The translations under genes and the position numbers were made by a program. A DNA stretch of 64,000 nt, from the NCBI RefSeq assembly GCF_030397665.1, contig NZ_JAPUBT010000004.1, forward strand, positions 186,001 through 250,000, in the 5' to 3' direction. Below the pieces are notes generated by a model. It did not search any database. It was not told where the DNA came from and was given only the letters and a program-made list of their open reading frames with translations. The DNA comes from Janthinobacterium sp. SUN073 (lineage in GTDB: Bacteria; Pseudomonadota; Gammaproteobacteria; Burkholderiales; Burkholderiaceae_D). Below, piece after piece: positions 36,431 to 44,811 of this stretch (its first letter is position 1; the number at the start of each line of letters is the position of its first letter).

Positions 36431-37945
36431 TTATTTCATCGAGATGGTGGTATTGACACCGCTGCCGCCGTCGTCCGGGGCGAACCAGCGCGCCGTGACG
36501 GTCTTGGTCTGCGTCCAGAAGTACAAGGCTTGCTTGCCGTTCGGCCCCAGGTCGCCCAGTTTCGACGCGCGCGAGCCCGTGAAGCTGAAATAGGCGACGG
36601 GCACGGGTATGGCCACGTTGATGCCCACTTGCCCCACGTCGATCTCGTGCTGGAACTTGCGCCCCGCCCAGCCGGACGAAGTGAAGATCGAGGTGCCGTT
36701 GCCGTTCGGGTTGGCGTTGATGAAGGCGATGGCCTGGTCCAGCGTATCGGTTTCGACCACGCACATGGCGGGGCCGAAGATTTCCTGCGTGTAGACGGAG
36801 TTCGATGCCGCCACCTTCGAGAAAATCGTCGGTCCCATGAAGTTGCCGCCCTCGTAGCCGGCCACCTTGAGGCCGCGGCCGTCGAGCAGCAACTGCGCGC
36901 CCTCGTCCACGCCCGCCTGGATCAGCTTTTCCGCGCGCTGCATGGCCGCTTTCGAGACCATCGGCCCCAGGTCGGCATCGCGGTCGCTGCCCGGTCCCAC
37001 TTTCAGCGCCTGCGAGCGGGCGACGATTTCCGGCAGCCAGGAACGCGCCTCGCCCACCAGCACGACGACGGAATTGGCCATGCAGCGCTGGCCGGCCGCA
37101 CCGAAGGCGGCGCCGATCAGGTTATTGATCGCCTGCTCCTTGTTGGCGTCGGCCAGCACCACGCAATGGTTTTTCGCCCCCATCATCGATTGCGCGCGCT
37201 TGCCCGATTCGCTGGCGCGGCGGTACACATGCGTGCCCACGTGGGTGGAGCCGATGAAGGAAACGGCCTTGATGTCGGCATGGTCGCACAGCATGTTGAC
37301 GACGTCGGCGCCGCCATGCACGACGTTCAGCACACCGGCCGGCAAGCCCGCCTGGTACATCAGTTCGACCAGGTACATGGTCGATGACGGGTCCTGCTCC
37401 GACGGTTTCAGCACGAACGTATTGCCGCAGGCGATAGCGATGGGGAACATGAAGCATGGCAGCATGACGGGGAAATTGAACGCCGTGATGCCGGCGCCCA
37501 CGCCCAGCGGCTGGTAGATATTGTAGACGTCGACGCCGGTGGCCGCGTTTTCCGCGATTTCTCCCAGCTGCAGGGTGGCGATCGAGCACGCGTGCTCCAC
37601 CACTTCCAGGCCGCGCATGACCTCCCCTTCCGCGTCGGGCAGGGTCTTGCCGTGTTCGCGCGTGATCAGTTCGGCCAGGGCGCCGATGTTTTCGCGGATC
37701 AGGTGCTGGTACTTGAGCATGATGCGCATGCGCGCCGCCAGCGGGGTACTCCGCCAGCTCTTGAATGCTTCCTTGGCCGTGGCGACGGCGAGGTTGACTT
37801 CGTCGGGCGTGGAAAACGGCACTCTGGCGACGATTTCCTGCGTGGCCGGGTTGACGACGTCGCGCCATTCGGTGCTGTTTGATGCGTGATGCTTGCCGCC
37901 GATATGCAGGGGGACGGCGGGGATTTGGGTGAGGGCTTGGTTCAT
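36431..37945 (-). CDS. mmsA: Methylmalonate-semialdehyde dehydrogenase (acylating)
   Basis: The 504-residue aldehyde dehydrogenase has the MmsA pattern: FNFPVMLPCFMFPIAIACGN near 170, GSTHVGTHVY near 245 and the catalytic cysteine in AAGQRCMANSV near 300. It converts methylmalonate semialdehyde to propionyl-CoA with CoA and NAD, the last step shared by valine and inositol-type catabolism. The ATG at 37945 has GGAGCC upstream. The link to inositol breakdown (IolA reaction) is of interest because inositol-type genes occur at the left of the window, but the adjacent mmsB favours the valine route. Confidence 0.93.
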   Translation of the reverse strand: MNQALTQIPAVPLHIGGKHHASNSTEWRDVVNPATQEIVARVPFSTPDEVNLAVATAKEAFKSWRSTPLAARMRIMLKYQHLIRENIGALAELITREHGKTLPDAEGEVMRGLEVVEHACSIATLQLGEIAENAATGVDVYNIYQPLGVGAGITAFNFPVMLPCFMFPIAIACGNTFVLKPSEQDPSSTMYLVELMYQAGLPAGVLNVVHGGADVVNMLCDHADIKAVSFIGSTHVGTHVYRRASESGKRAQSMMGAKNHCVVLADANKEQAINNLIGAAFGAAGQRCMANSVVVLVGEARSWLPEIVARSQALKVGPGSDRDADLGPMVSKAAMQRAEKLIQAGVDEGAQLLLDGRGLKVAGYEGGNFMGPTIFSKVAASNSVYTQEIFGPAMCVVETDTLDQAIAFINANPNGNGTSIFTSSGWAGRKFQHEIDVGQVGINVAIPVPVAYFSFTGSRASKLGDLGPNGKQALYFWTQTKTVTARWFAPDDGGSGVNTTISMK

Positions 37946-37987
37946 TTGTTTGGCTCCGTGATTGATCAGTTACCCCAAGAGCAGATT

Positions 37988-38057
37988 CCGGGGTCGGACC
38001 CTGAGGGGGAATTTCCCCCAGTGGGGGAAATTCCGATTCCGAAGGAACCGACCCCGG
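37988..38057. repeat. Nested-hairpin intergenic repeat
   Basis: An outer 10-base inverted repeat (CCGGGGTCGG / CCGACCCCGG) encloses an inner 12-base one (GGAATTTCCCCC / GGGGGAAATTCC) with a three-base loop. It lies between mmsA and the binding-protein gene. GGGGTCGGACC-like GC-rich modules recall short dispersed repeats of Oxalobacteraceae genomes. The folded RNA or cruciform could slow readthrough from the binding-protein gene into mmsA, but it lacks a T-run. Confidence 0.6.
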
Positions 38058-38081
38058 CCTTTTCGCCGTTAGGGGTGAAAA

Positions 38082-39299
38082 TTATTTTTTAACGAGATTG
38101 CACGCCGCCGCATCCATAGTCTTGAACGCCTGGTCGGCGGGGATGGTGGACAGCACTTTCAGGTAGTCCCACGCGCCTTTCGATTCGGCCGGGGTCTTCA
38201 CCTGCACCAGGTACATATCGTGGATGACGCGGCCGTCGGGGCGGATCGAGGCGTTGTTCATGACGGCATCCTTGATGGGCAGTTCGCGCATTTTCTGGGC
38301 GACGATCTTCGAGTCGTCGCTTTTCGCCGCCGCCACCGATTTCAGGTAGTGGTAAACGCTGGAATACACGCCCGCCTGCACCATGGTCGGTTTGGCGCCC
38401 TTGTTGAGCGCCTCGAAGCGCTTGGCAAAGGCGCGGCTGCGGTCATCGAAATCCCAGTAAAAGCCGTCCGCGTAGACGAGGCCCTGCGCCGTTTCCAGCC
38501 CCAGCGCGTGCACGTCGGAGAGGAACACCAGCAAGGCGGCCAGGCGCTGGTCCTTGCCGCTGCCGATGCGGAACTCGCGCGCCTGCTTGATAGCGGAGAC
38601 CACGTCGGCGCCGCCGTTGGCCAGGCCGATCACCTGTGCCTTCGAGCCTTGCGCCTGCACCAGAAAGGACGAGAAATCCGACGCGTTCAGTGGATGGCGC
38701 ACGGCGCCCAGCACCGTGCCGCCATTGCGCTTGACGACTTCGCTGGCGTCTTTTTCCAGCGAATGGCCAAACGCGTAATCGACGGTGACGAAATACCACG
38801 ATTTCTGCCCCAGCTTGGTCAGCGCCGCCGCCGTGCCGGCCGCCTGTGAATACGTATCGAACATCCAGTGGAAGCCGTTCGGCGAGCAATCCTCGTTCGT
38901 CAGCCGCGTGGTGGCCGGGCCGCTGAACATGGCGATGCCGCCCTTCTCTTTCATCAGCTTTTGCACGGAAAGGGCCACCGAGGAATTGGTCAGATCGGCG
39001 ATGGCGTCGACCTTGTCGCGGTCTATCCATTCGCGCGCCTTGGAGGCGGCGATGTCCGCCTTGTTCAAGTGGTCGGCCGAGAGGATCTCGATCTTCATGC
39101 CCTTGCATTCGGCTTTCAGACAATCCTCGACGGCCATCTGGCTGGCGACGACGGAGCCGCGCCCGCCCATGGCCGAATACGGGCCGGACATGTCGGTCAG
39201 GATGCCAACCTTGACGACGCCATCGGAAATCTGCGCGTGCGCGCCGCCAAAGGAAAGGGTGAGCGCCAGCGCGCCCATGGCCAGAACGGTTTTTTTCAT
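38082..39299 (-). CDS. Branched-chain amino acid-type ABC substrate-binding protein (orphan)
   Basis: The 405-residue protein has a signal peptide (KKTVLAMGALALTLSFGGAHA) and a type I binding fold of the LivJ/COG0683 group (VKVGILTDMSGPYSAMGG, then RLTNEDCSPNGFHWMFDTY and GHSLEKDASEVVKRNGG). No LivH/M/G/F transporter genes are nearby, so it must use a transporter encoded elsewhere or serve as a sensor. The cysteines in DCLKAECKG and near the C-terminus suggest disulfides. GGAGACACGC precedes the ATG at 39299. Association with mmsAB suggests a ligand related to valine or another short branched acid. Confidence 0.87.
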   Translation of the reverse strand: MKKTVLAMGALALTLSFGGAHAQISDGVVKVGILTDMSGPYSAMGGRGSVVASQMAVEDCLKAECKGMKIEILSADHLNKADIAASKAREWIDRDKVDAIADLTNSSVALSVQKLMKEKGGIAMFSGPATTRLTNEDCSPNGFHWMFDTYSQAAGTAAALTKLGQKSWYFVTVDYAFGHSLEKDASEVVKRNGGTVLGAVRHPLNASDFSSFLVQAQGSKAQVIGLANGGADVVSAIKQAREFRIGSGKDQRLAALLVFLSDVHALGLETAQGLVYADGFYWDFDDRSRAFAKRFEALNKGAKPTMVQAGVYSSVYHYLKSVAAAKSDDSKIVAQKMRELPIKDAVMNNASIRPDGRVIHDMYLVQVKTPAESKGAWDYLKVLSTIPADQAFKTMDAAACNLVKK

Positions 39300-39329
39300 G
39301 CGTGTCTCCAGGTGGATGGGTTTTCTTAT

Positions 39330-39406
39330 ATGTTTAGATGCATTCTGCATGTGTAAAAATATGCACTCAAGTGAAATTAATGCATAATTCCTTTGCAAAA
39401 ATGCAC
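39330..39406. promoter_or_regulatory. Divergent LysR-type control region with six TGCA cores
   Basis: Between the binding-protein gene and the LysR gene, TGCA occurs six times within 70 bases (at 39339, 39346, 39362, 39381, 39394 and 39402), mostly as ATGCA or TGCAT. LysR proteins bind clustered T-N11-A half-sites in such divergent gaps. The repeat density is notable in a GC-rich genome; the binding is inferred. Confidence 0.4.
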
Positions 39407-39420
39407 AGAGAGGGATTGCC

Positions 39421-40338
39421 ATGCTCGATTGGGACAATGTACGGGTCTTCCTGGAACTGACGCGCAGCGCCGGCCTCGTCGATGCGGCGAAAAAGCTGGG
39501 CATCGACCATTCCACCGTGTCGCGGCGCATGCGCAAGTTCGAGGAGCAGGTGGGCACGCAGCTGTTCGACCGCAATTACGTGGGCTACCAGCTGACGCCC
39601 GAGGGCCACCGCCTGATGGAATACGCGGAAAACATGGAAAGCACGGTGTTTGCCGCCACCGAGGAGCTGGGCGAACACAATCGATTGCTGTCGGGCCAGG
39701 TGCGCCTGGGCGCTACCGAGGGTTTCGGCGCCATCGTGCTGGCGCCCCACCTGGCGCAGTTTTGCGGGCGCTATCCGCACATCAGCGTGGACCTGATCGC
39801 CGTGCCCCGTTTCGTCAGCCTGTCCAAGCGCGAGGCGGACGTGGCCATTTCCGTCGAACGCCCCCTGTCCGGTCCGTATGTCGTGACGAAGCTGTCCGAC
39901 TACCGCCTGAAACTGTACGCCACGCCAGGCTACCTGGCGCGCCATGCGCCGATCAGCAGCGTGGCGCAGCTGGCGCAGCATCCGATCATCGGCTACGTGG
40001 ACGACCTGGTGTTCAGTTCGGAGCTGCGCTACATGGACAACGTGGCGCCCGATTCCCTGCGCGCGTTTCGCAGCACCAGCGTGATCGCCCAGTACCACGC
40101 GGCGCGCGCGGGCCAGGCGCTGGCGATCCTGCCCTGCTTCGTGGCGCAGCAGTCGAACGAGCTGGTGCCCGTGCTCGATGGCGAGATCGACCTGCTGCGC
40201 GCCTTCTGGATGATTTCGCCCAGCGAGCGGCGCAATATTGCCAGGGTCAGCGCCCTGTGGAACTACTTGCGTGCCGCCGTCGATTTGAATCATGGCTACC
40301 TGATGGGTGAAACAGCCGTGCCCAGCTGGCCAACTTGA
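39421..40338 (+). CDS. LysR-family transcriptional regulator (mms region)
   Basis: The 305-residue protein has an N-terminal winged helix-turn-helix (VFLELTRSAGLVDAAKKLGI, then DHSTVSRRMRKFEEQVG) and a C-terminal effector-binding domain starting near 90. It reads away from the binding-protein and mmsAB genes, the classic position of an activator of those genes. AGAGGG lies before the ATG at 39421. The HTH sequence DHSTVSRR (instead of the usual QPAVSRQI) places it in the subgroup with a mixed regulator role. The likely effector is an intermediate of branched-chain breakdown. Confidence 0.9.
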   Translation: MLDWDNVRVFLELTRSAGLVDAAKKLGIDHSTVSRRMRKFEEQVGTQLFDRNYVGYQLTPEGHRLMEYAENMESTVFAATEELGEHNRLLSGQVRLGATEGFGAIVLAPHLAQFCGRYPHISVDLIAVPRFVSLSKREADVAISVERPLSGPYVVTKLSDYRLKLYATPGYLARHAPISSVAQLAQHPIIGYVDDLVFSSELRYMDNVAPDSLRAFRSTSVIAQYHAARAGQALAILPCFVAQQSNELVPVLDGEIDLLRAFWMISPSERRNIARVSALWNYLRAAVDLNHGYLMGETAVPSWPT

Positions 40339-40388
40339 GCAAACTGCGGCGCGCTACACTGTCGCCACATACTAATGAGGAGAACGCC

Positions 40389-40919
40389 ATGCTGATGGAT
40401 GCGAACCAGGCCGTACTGGTCATTGTCGACCTGCAAGGTCGCTTGATGCCGGCCATCCACGACGCCGGCCTGGTGCTGGCGCAAAACCTGCGCCTGGCAA
40501 AGATCGCCCGACTGCTCGACGTGCCCGTGCTGGGCACGGAACAGAACCGCCAGGGACTGGGGCCGAATGTGGAAGAGATCGCCGCCCTGTGCGAACGGAC
40601 CTTGCACAAGACGCATTTCGGCGCCTGTGCCGACGGCTTGCCAGCCATGCTGCCACCGGGGCGCAAGCAGATCGTCGTCACCGGTTGCGAAGCCCATGTG
40701 TGCATGCTGCAGACGGCCATCGGCTTGCTGGAACTGGGGTACGAGGTCATCATCGCCATCGACGCCGTCGGCTCGCGCCAAGCCGCCAGCCGCGATGCGG
40801 CGCTGGCCCGCCTCGGCAAGCTGGGTGCCCATCTGGTGACGGTGGAAATGCTGGCCTTCGAGTGGTTGCGCGACTGCAAGCACCCACGCTTCCGCGACGT
40901 ACTGGCGCTGATTAAATAG
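40389..40919 (+). CDS. Isochorismatase-family hydrolase (YcaC-like)
   Basis: The 176-residue protein has the catalytic triad of the cysteine hydrolase family: aspartate 14 in VIVDLQGRL, a lysine in TLHKTHFGAC near 75 and the cysteine of EAHVCMLQTAIGL near 104. The cis-peptide motif VTGCEA precedes it. Members hydrolyse small amides or isochorismate-like substrates; this length and pattern match the YcaC/PncA-like subgroup of unknown substrate. AGGAGAACGCC precedes the ATG. It follows the LysR gene by 50 bases in the same direction but need not share its role. Confidence 0.88.
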   Translation: MLMDANQAVLVIVDLQGRLMPAIHDAGLVLAQNLRLAKIARLLDVPVLGTEQNRQGLGPNVEEIAALCERTLHKTHFGACADGLPAMLPPGRKQIVVTGCEAHVCMLQTAIGLLELGYEVIIAIDAVGSRQAASRDAALARLGKLGAHLVTVEMLAFEWLRDCKHPRFRDVLALIK

Positions 40920-41025
40920 AACGCAGGTTTAAGCCAGATCAAGCCTGACCGCCTTTCATTTGCTAGCTTGGTAACAGCGCCGCCATTCCGAGCGGCGCGC
41001 CTTCCACATCAGCAAGGGAGCCATC

Positions 41026-42903
41026 ATGGCCTATATCCTGCGGGGCAAACTGTGCGGCTTGATCTGTGCCGAGTGTCCTGAAGCCTTGTCGCACGTCATC
41101 GTGCGCCTGTACCGCCCGCGCGCGTCGCAAAACGTCACGGCCCTGGCCGTGGCCAGCGCCAAGGAAACCTTCGCCATCCTCACGGACGAGGAAGTGCAGG
41201 CGAAAGCCCCCTCCCTGCTGGCCGAAACGCGCACGGACGACGATGGCAACTACAGCTTTACCCTGGGCGACAAGGAACAATACCAGGGCGAGGCCGTCGA
41301 GGTCGATATCCTGTGTCCCACCGTGCCGCATCTGAAGCCAGGCCCGAAAGACCCCATGCCGCTGCAATTGTCCATCACCACCATCCAGCCCCGCTGGCGC
41401 CAGGTCGACAACGATTTCCTCGCCGTCTGGGATTATTGCCTGCCGCAACGCTTCTGGTGCCTGGTGCGCGCCCGCTTCGGCGCCTGGACCATCTGCGGCC
41501 GGCTGCGCACCTGCGACTCTCCCCACACGCCGATCGCGGGCGCCACCGTGCGCGCCTTCGATGCGGACTGGCTGCAGGACGATGCGCTGGGCCTGGCGGT
41601 GACGGATGCCAGCGGGCGCTTCCGCATCGACTACCTGACGTCGGATTTTACGCTGACGCCGTTTTCACCGTTCATCAACGTGGAATTCGCCAGCGGTCCC
41701 GACGTGTATTTCACGGCGCAGCTGGGCAGCGTGACCATCCTGTCGGAAACCCAGGCCAACGGGCGCCAGCCGGGGCGCGAAAACGTGGGCCACTGTTTCT
41801 GCGTGGAATTGTGCTCGAAAGACGTCTTGCCGCCCGATGTGGAAGGCGTGCCGCACTGGCAGCAAGTGGAAATCTTCGACATCCACCCATTCCCTTCGCT
41901 GGCCGGATTTTCCGCGCAAGGCTATGCGGGCGGCGCTGGCGCCTCGTATGTGTTCGCCGGCGGCGTTACCCTGAAAGGCAATTGCCCGCTACGCAACAGC
42001 GCCATCCCCGCCAACCCGCTCGAATACCGCTTCCTGATCGGCGAATGGTCCTGGCCCGGCGGCAGCGACGACCCGACAGCCATTCCCACGGTGGCGCCCG
42101 CCAGCTTGGCGCCGCTCACGCAAGTGCTCGGCACCTTGGTCGGTTATGTGTTTTATACGAATGGACTGGGCCTCGCCGACTCGGCACAGGTGATCGTCGA
42201 TGCGGGCGATTTGCAACCGGGCGGCTGGATAAGGGTGGACGGCAAGCCTGTCACGGTGGACATGCGCGACGGCACGACGGCCATCGTCAATGTGGCGCCC
42301 AACATCTTCCTGCGCACCTTCGACTTGCTTACCGTGAATACGCCCGCCATCACCAGCCTGCATCCGGCCAAGCTGCCGGGCGGCTTGCCCATCCTCGACG
42401 CGGGCCGCAGCCTGACGGCGGTCGAGAGCGAACCGATACGCCGCTACCGCCTGGGCTTCGAAGTGCGCGACGGCATCAGCCTGGCGCTGGTGGCCACGGA
42501 CGGGCTCGATTCCATCGTCTTCGACAATTCGCCCGTCATCGTGGCGCTGGACCTGGAAGAGTTGCGCAGCAATGCCTGCAACCCCATCGCGGGCGGCCTC
42601 GTGCATATCCTGTACACGATCGACCACCCGCATTTGCGCTTTTTCAATATCACGATTTCCAACAACAATGGCATCGCGCACCCGCCACCACCGCTGCCGT
42701 CCGCCACATTCACGCCGCCACCGCCACCGAACAATTATTTGTTCCGCGGCGGCGCGGGTGGGCCCCATCTGTCGGGCAACAATGGCGGTTTTCCCGTCAA
42801 CGTGGCGCTCGACCCGCCGTGCGCCTACCGTGTGGCCATCGAATGGCAGACGCGGCATTACCTGGCATCGGCGCATAGCATTGATCGCCTCTACTGCAAG
42901 TAA
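41026..42903 (+). CDS. Cysteine-rich protein with carboxypeptidase-regulatory-like domains, function unknown
   Basis: The 625-residue protein has no signal peptide or membrane segment. Two regions resemble transthyretin-like/carboxypeptidase-regulatory folds: residues about 1-105 (RGKLCGLICAECPE, then TRTDDDGNYSFTLGD) and about 150-230 (ICGRLRTCDSPHTPIAGATV, then TDASGRFRIDYLT). At least 15 cysteines are spread along the chain, many in CxxC-like pairs (CFCVELC). A proline-rich stretch near residue 550 (HPPPPLPSATFTPPPPPNNY) separates a short C-terminal tail ending in a cysteine pair region. AAGGGAG lies before the ATG. I do not recognise the family; a surface, phage-like or contractile-structure component is possible but unproved. 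Confidence 0.6.
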   Translation: MAYILRGKLCGLICAECPEALSHVIVRLYRPRASQNVTALAVASAKETFAILTDEEVQAKAPSLLAETRTDDDGNYSFTLGDKEQYQGEAVEVDILCPTVPHLKPGPKDPMPLQLSITTIQPRWRQVDNDFLAVWDYCLPQRFWCLVRARFGAWTICGRLRTCDSPHTPIAGATVRAFDADWLQDDALGLAVTDASGRFRIDYLTSDFTLTPFSPFINVEFASGPDVYFTAQLGSVTILSETQANGRQPGRENVGHCFCVELCSKDVLPPDVEGVPHWQQVEIFDIHPFPSLAGFSAQGYAGGAGASYVFAGGVTLKGNCPLRNSAIPANPLEYRFLIGEWSWPGGSDDPTAIPTVAPASLAPLTQVLGTLVGYVFYTNGLGLADSAQVIVDAGDLQPGGWIRVDGKPVTVDMRDGTTAIVNVAPNIFLRTFDLLTVNTPAITSLHPAKLPGGLPILDAGRSLTAVESEPIRRYRLGFEVRDGISLALVATDGLDSIVFDNSPVIVALDLEELRSNACNPIAGGLVHILYTIDHPHLRFFNITISNNNGIAHPPPPLPSATFTPPPPPNNYLFRGGAGGPHLSGNNGGFPVNVALDPPCAYRVAIEWQTRHYLASAHSIDRLYCK

Positions 42904-42909
42904 GCGAGC

Positions 42910-43038
42910 TTAGAAGTAGCGCACCCACGCCTGCTTTGAGGTGCGCTGGAAATTGGCAAACGCGCGGCAGGGAAAGTACAGCACGGGCATCAGCAGCAAG
43001 GCCAGCAGCAGATATAAATGCAGCAAGTAGTAAAACAT
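42910..43038 (-). CDS. Small 42-residue membrane peptide at the end of the siderophore operon
   Basis: An ATG at 43038 opens a 42-codon frame with one strong hydrophobic segment (FYYLLHLYLLLALLLMPVLY, about residues 2-21) and a basic tail (FQRTSKQAWVRYF). The gene starts 30 bases after the stop of the exporter-fold ABC gene on the same strand and ends before the convergent cysteine-rich gene. The frame has start, stop and topology of a single-pass inner membrane peptide, positive side in. No obvious ribosome binding site is seen, so it could be a chance frame; its composition argues for a real gene. It may assist the ABC transporter. Confidence 0.5.
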   Translation of the reverse strand: MFYYLLHLYLLLALLLMPVLYFPCRAFANFQRTSKQAWVRYF

Positions 43039-43068
43039 GGCAAATGATATTTCATTCTCAATAAAAAC

Positions 43069-44811
43069 CTATACTCCAAGATGCCATCCCCGTGCCTGGC
43101 CCGCCTGGCGCTGCATGCCGCTGTACACGCCGCCCTGCCGCAGCAATTGCGCATGCGTGCCCCGTTCGACGATGCGCCCCGATTGCATCACCAGAATCTG
43201 GTCTGCCTGCGCGGCAATCGCCAGCCGATGCGTGGCGACCACCACGGCATGGGTACGCGCCAGGTCAGCCAGGGTGGCGATGGCACGCCGTTCGCTGATG
43301 GCGTCAAGCGCCGACAGTGGTTCGTCGAACAGCATCAGCGGCGCGGGTTTCAACAACGCGCGGGCGAACGCCAGCCGCTGGCGCTCGCCACCCGACAAAG
43401 TCCAGCCGCCTTCGCCTACCACCGTGTCCAGGCCCTGCGGCAAGGACTGCGCCAGCGATGCCAGACCGGCCGCCGACAAGGCCGCCAGCAGATCCTGTGC
43501 CACGATCTGCCGGCCCAGGCTCAGATTGTCGCGCAAGCTGGCCGGCAGCAGCCACGTATGCTGGAACATCGGTGTCGCCAGTTTGGCCAGCGCGGCGTCG
43601 TCATTGGTGCGCATATCGACGCCGCCGGCCAGCAGCACGCCGCTATCGGGATCCAGCTGGCGGCACAACAATTGCAACAAGGTCGTCTTGCCCGAGCCGG
43701 AAGCACCCACCAGCACCGTCAGGGAACGCTGAGCAATCTCCAGCGAGACGGCATCGACGATGGGGCGTCCGTCGCGCCGCACGCAGACATGGCGCGCCTC
43801 GACGGCCGGCGCTCCCTGCTCCGGCACACGGCCGGGCAAGGCCAGCACGGGCAATTCCCGCTGCGCCAGCACGCCATCAAACTGGCGCAGGGTGTGGGCC
43901 ACCTGCTGCAGGGCGGCGCCCGTGTGCACGACGGCGGCCATCGCTTCGGCCAGCACGGTGGCGACGATCAATGTCGCCAGCAGCGCCGGCACATCCAGGG
44001 CGCCGGCCAACACCTGGCGCAAGCCGATGGCCAGCAAGAGTGCATACGCCAGCTGCGCCGCCACGGTAAAACCGAGGGCGGCGGGGAACAGCAAATGCTG
44101 GGAGCGCCGTTCCGCCTGGCGCTGTTGCATGAGCGACTGTTCCAGCATGGCGCTGCCCAGCTCGGACCGGCCCGTGGCGCGCAGCACGGGTTGCGCCGCG
44201 ATATATTCCAGCACGCGGCCATTCGCTTCGGCGCTGCTGGCCGCCAGCGCCGTCTCGGCCCGGCTGCCGCAAGCCAGCGCCCAGCGATACACGAATAACA
44301 AGGGCGGCATGGCCAGCAGCAGCACCGCACCCAGGCGCCAGTCGATGGCCAGCCAGAGCAGTCCTACCACCAGCGGTGCCAGCACGGCATCGAACAGGGG
44401 CTGCAGCAAGTGCGCGGGCGCGCCCATCACGGCCATCACGCCGCCAGAGGCCAGCTGGCGCATATCGCCGGCGCGGCGCGGCGTGCACCAGGCCAGCGGC
44501 AGGCGCACGATTTTATCGGCCAGGCGCCGATGCAGCGCATGCGCGCAGTGGGCGCCGGCGGCATAGCCTTTCAATCGCGTGACATGGCGCAGCGCGGCGC
44601 TGGCCGTTACCGACAGCAGAAACAGTAGCAGCCATGTACCTTCCGATTGCCCCGGCTGCGGCGCCAGCCAGGCACGCAGCAGCGGCAGCAGCATGCACAG
44701 GGCCAGCGCACCCAGGACGCTGTTGGCCGCCATCAGCGCCAGCGCAAGGCGCAACTTGCCGGCGGCCGCGCCATCAAGCAGGCGCAACAGCAAACGCACG
44801 GTGGCGATCAT
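43069..44811 (-). CDS. Siderophore ABC transporter, fused permease-ATPase (YbtQ/IrtB type)
   Basis: The 580-residue protein has an N-terminal exporter-type membrane domain with about six helices and a C-terminal ATPase domain (Walker A GASGSGKTT, signature LSGGERQRLAFARALL, Walker B LMLFDEPLSALD, H-loop VATHRLA). Proteins with this fold encoded next to TonB receptors, such as YbtP/YbtQ and IrtA/IrtB, import ferric siderophores rather than export drugs. The gene overlaps its paralogue by four bases, so the two form a heterodimer. It lies downstream of a classical FecBCD-like importer in the same operon. Confidence 0.85.
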   Translation of the reverse strand: MIATVRLLLRLLDGAAAGKLRLALALMAANSVLGALALCMLLPLLRAWLAPQPGQSEGTWLLLFLLSVTASAALRHVTRLKGYAAGAHCAHALHRRLADKIVRLPLAWCTPRRAGDMRQLASGGVMAVMGAPAHLLQPLFDAVLAPLVVGLLWLAIDWRLGAVLLLAMPPLLFVYRWALACGSRAETALAASSAEANGRVLEYIAAQPVLRATGRSELGSAMLEQSLMQQRQAERRSQHLLFPAALGFTVAAQLAYALLLAIGLRQVLAGALDVPALLATLIVATVLAEAMAAVVHTGAALQQVAHTLRQFDGVLAQRELPVLALPGRVPEQGAPAVEARHVCVRRDGRPIVDAVSLEIAQRSLTVLVGASGSGKTTLLQLLCRQLDPDSGVLLAGGVDMRTNDDAALAKLATPMFQHTWLLPASLRDNLSLGRQIVAQDLLAALSAAGLASLAQSLPQGLDTVVGEGGWTLSGGERQRLAFARALLKPAPLMLFDEPLSALDAISERRAIATLADLARTHAVVVATHRLAIAAQADQILVMQSGRIVERGTHAQLLRQGGVYSGMQRQAGQARGWHLGV

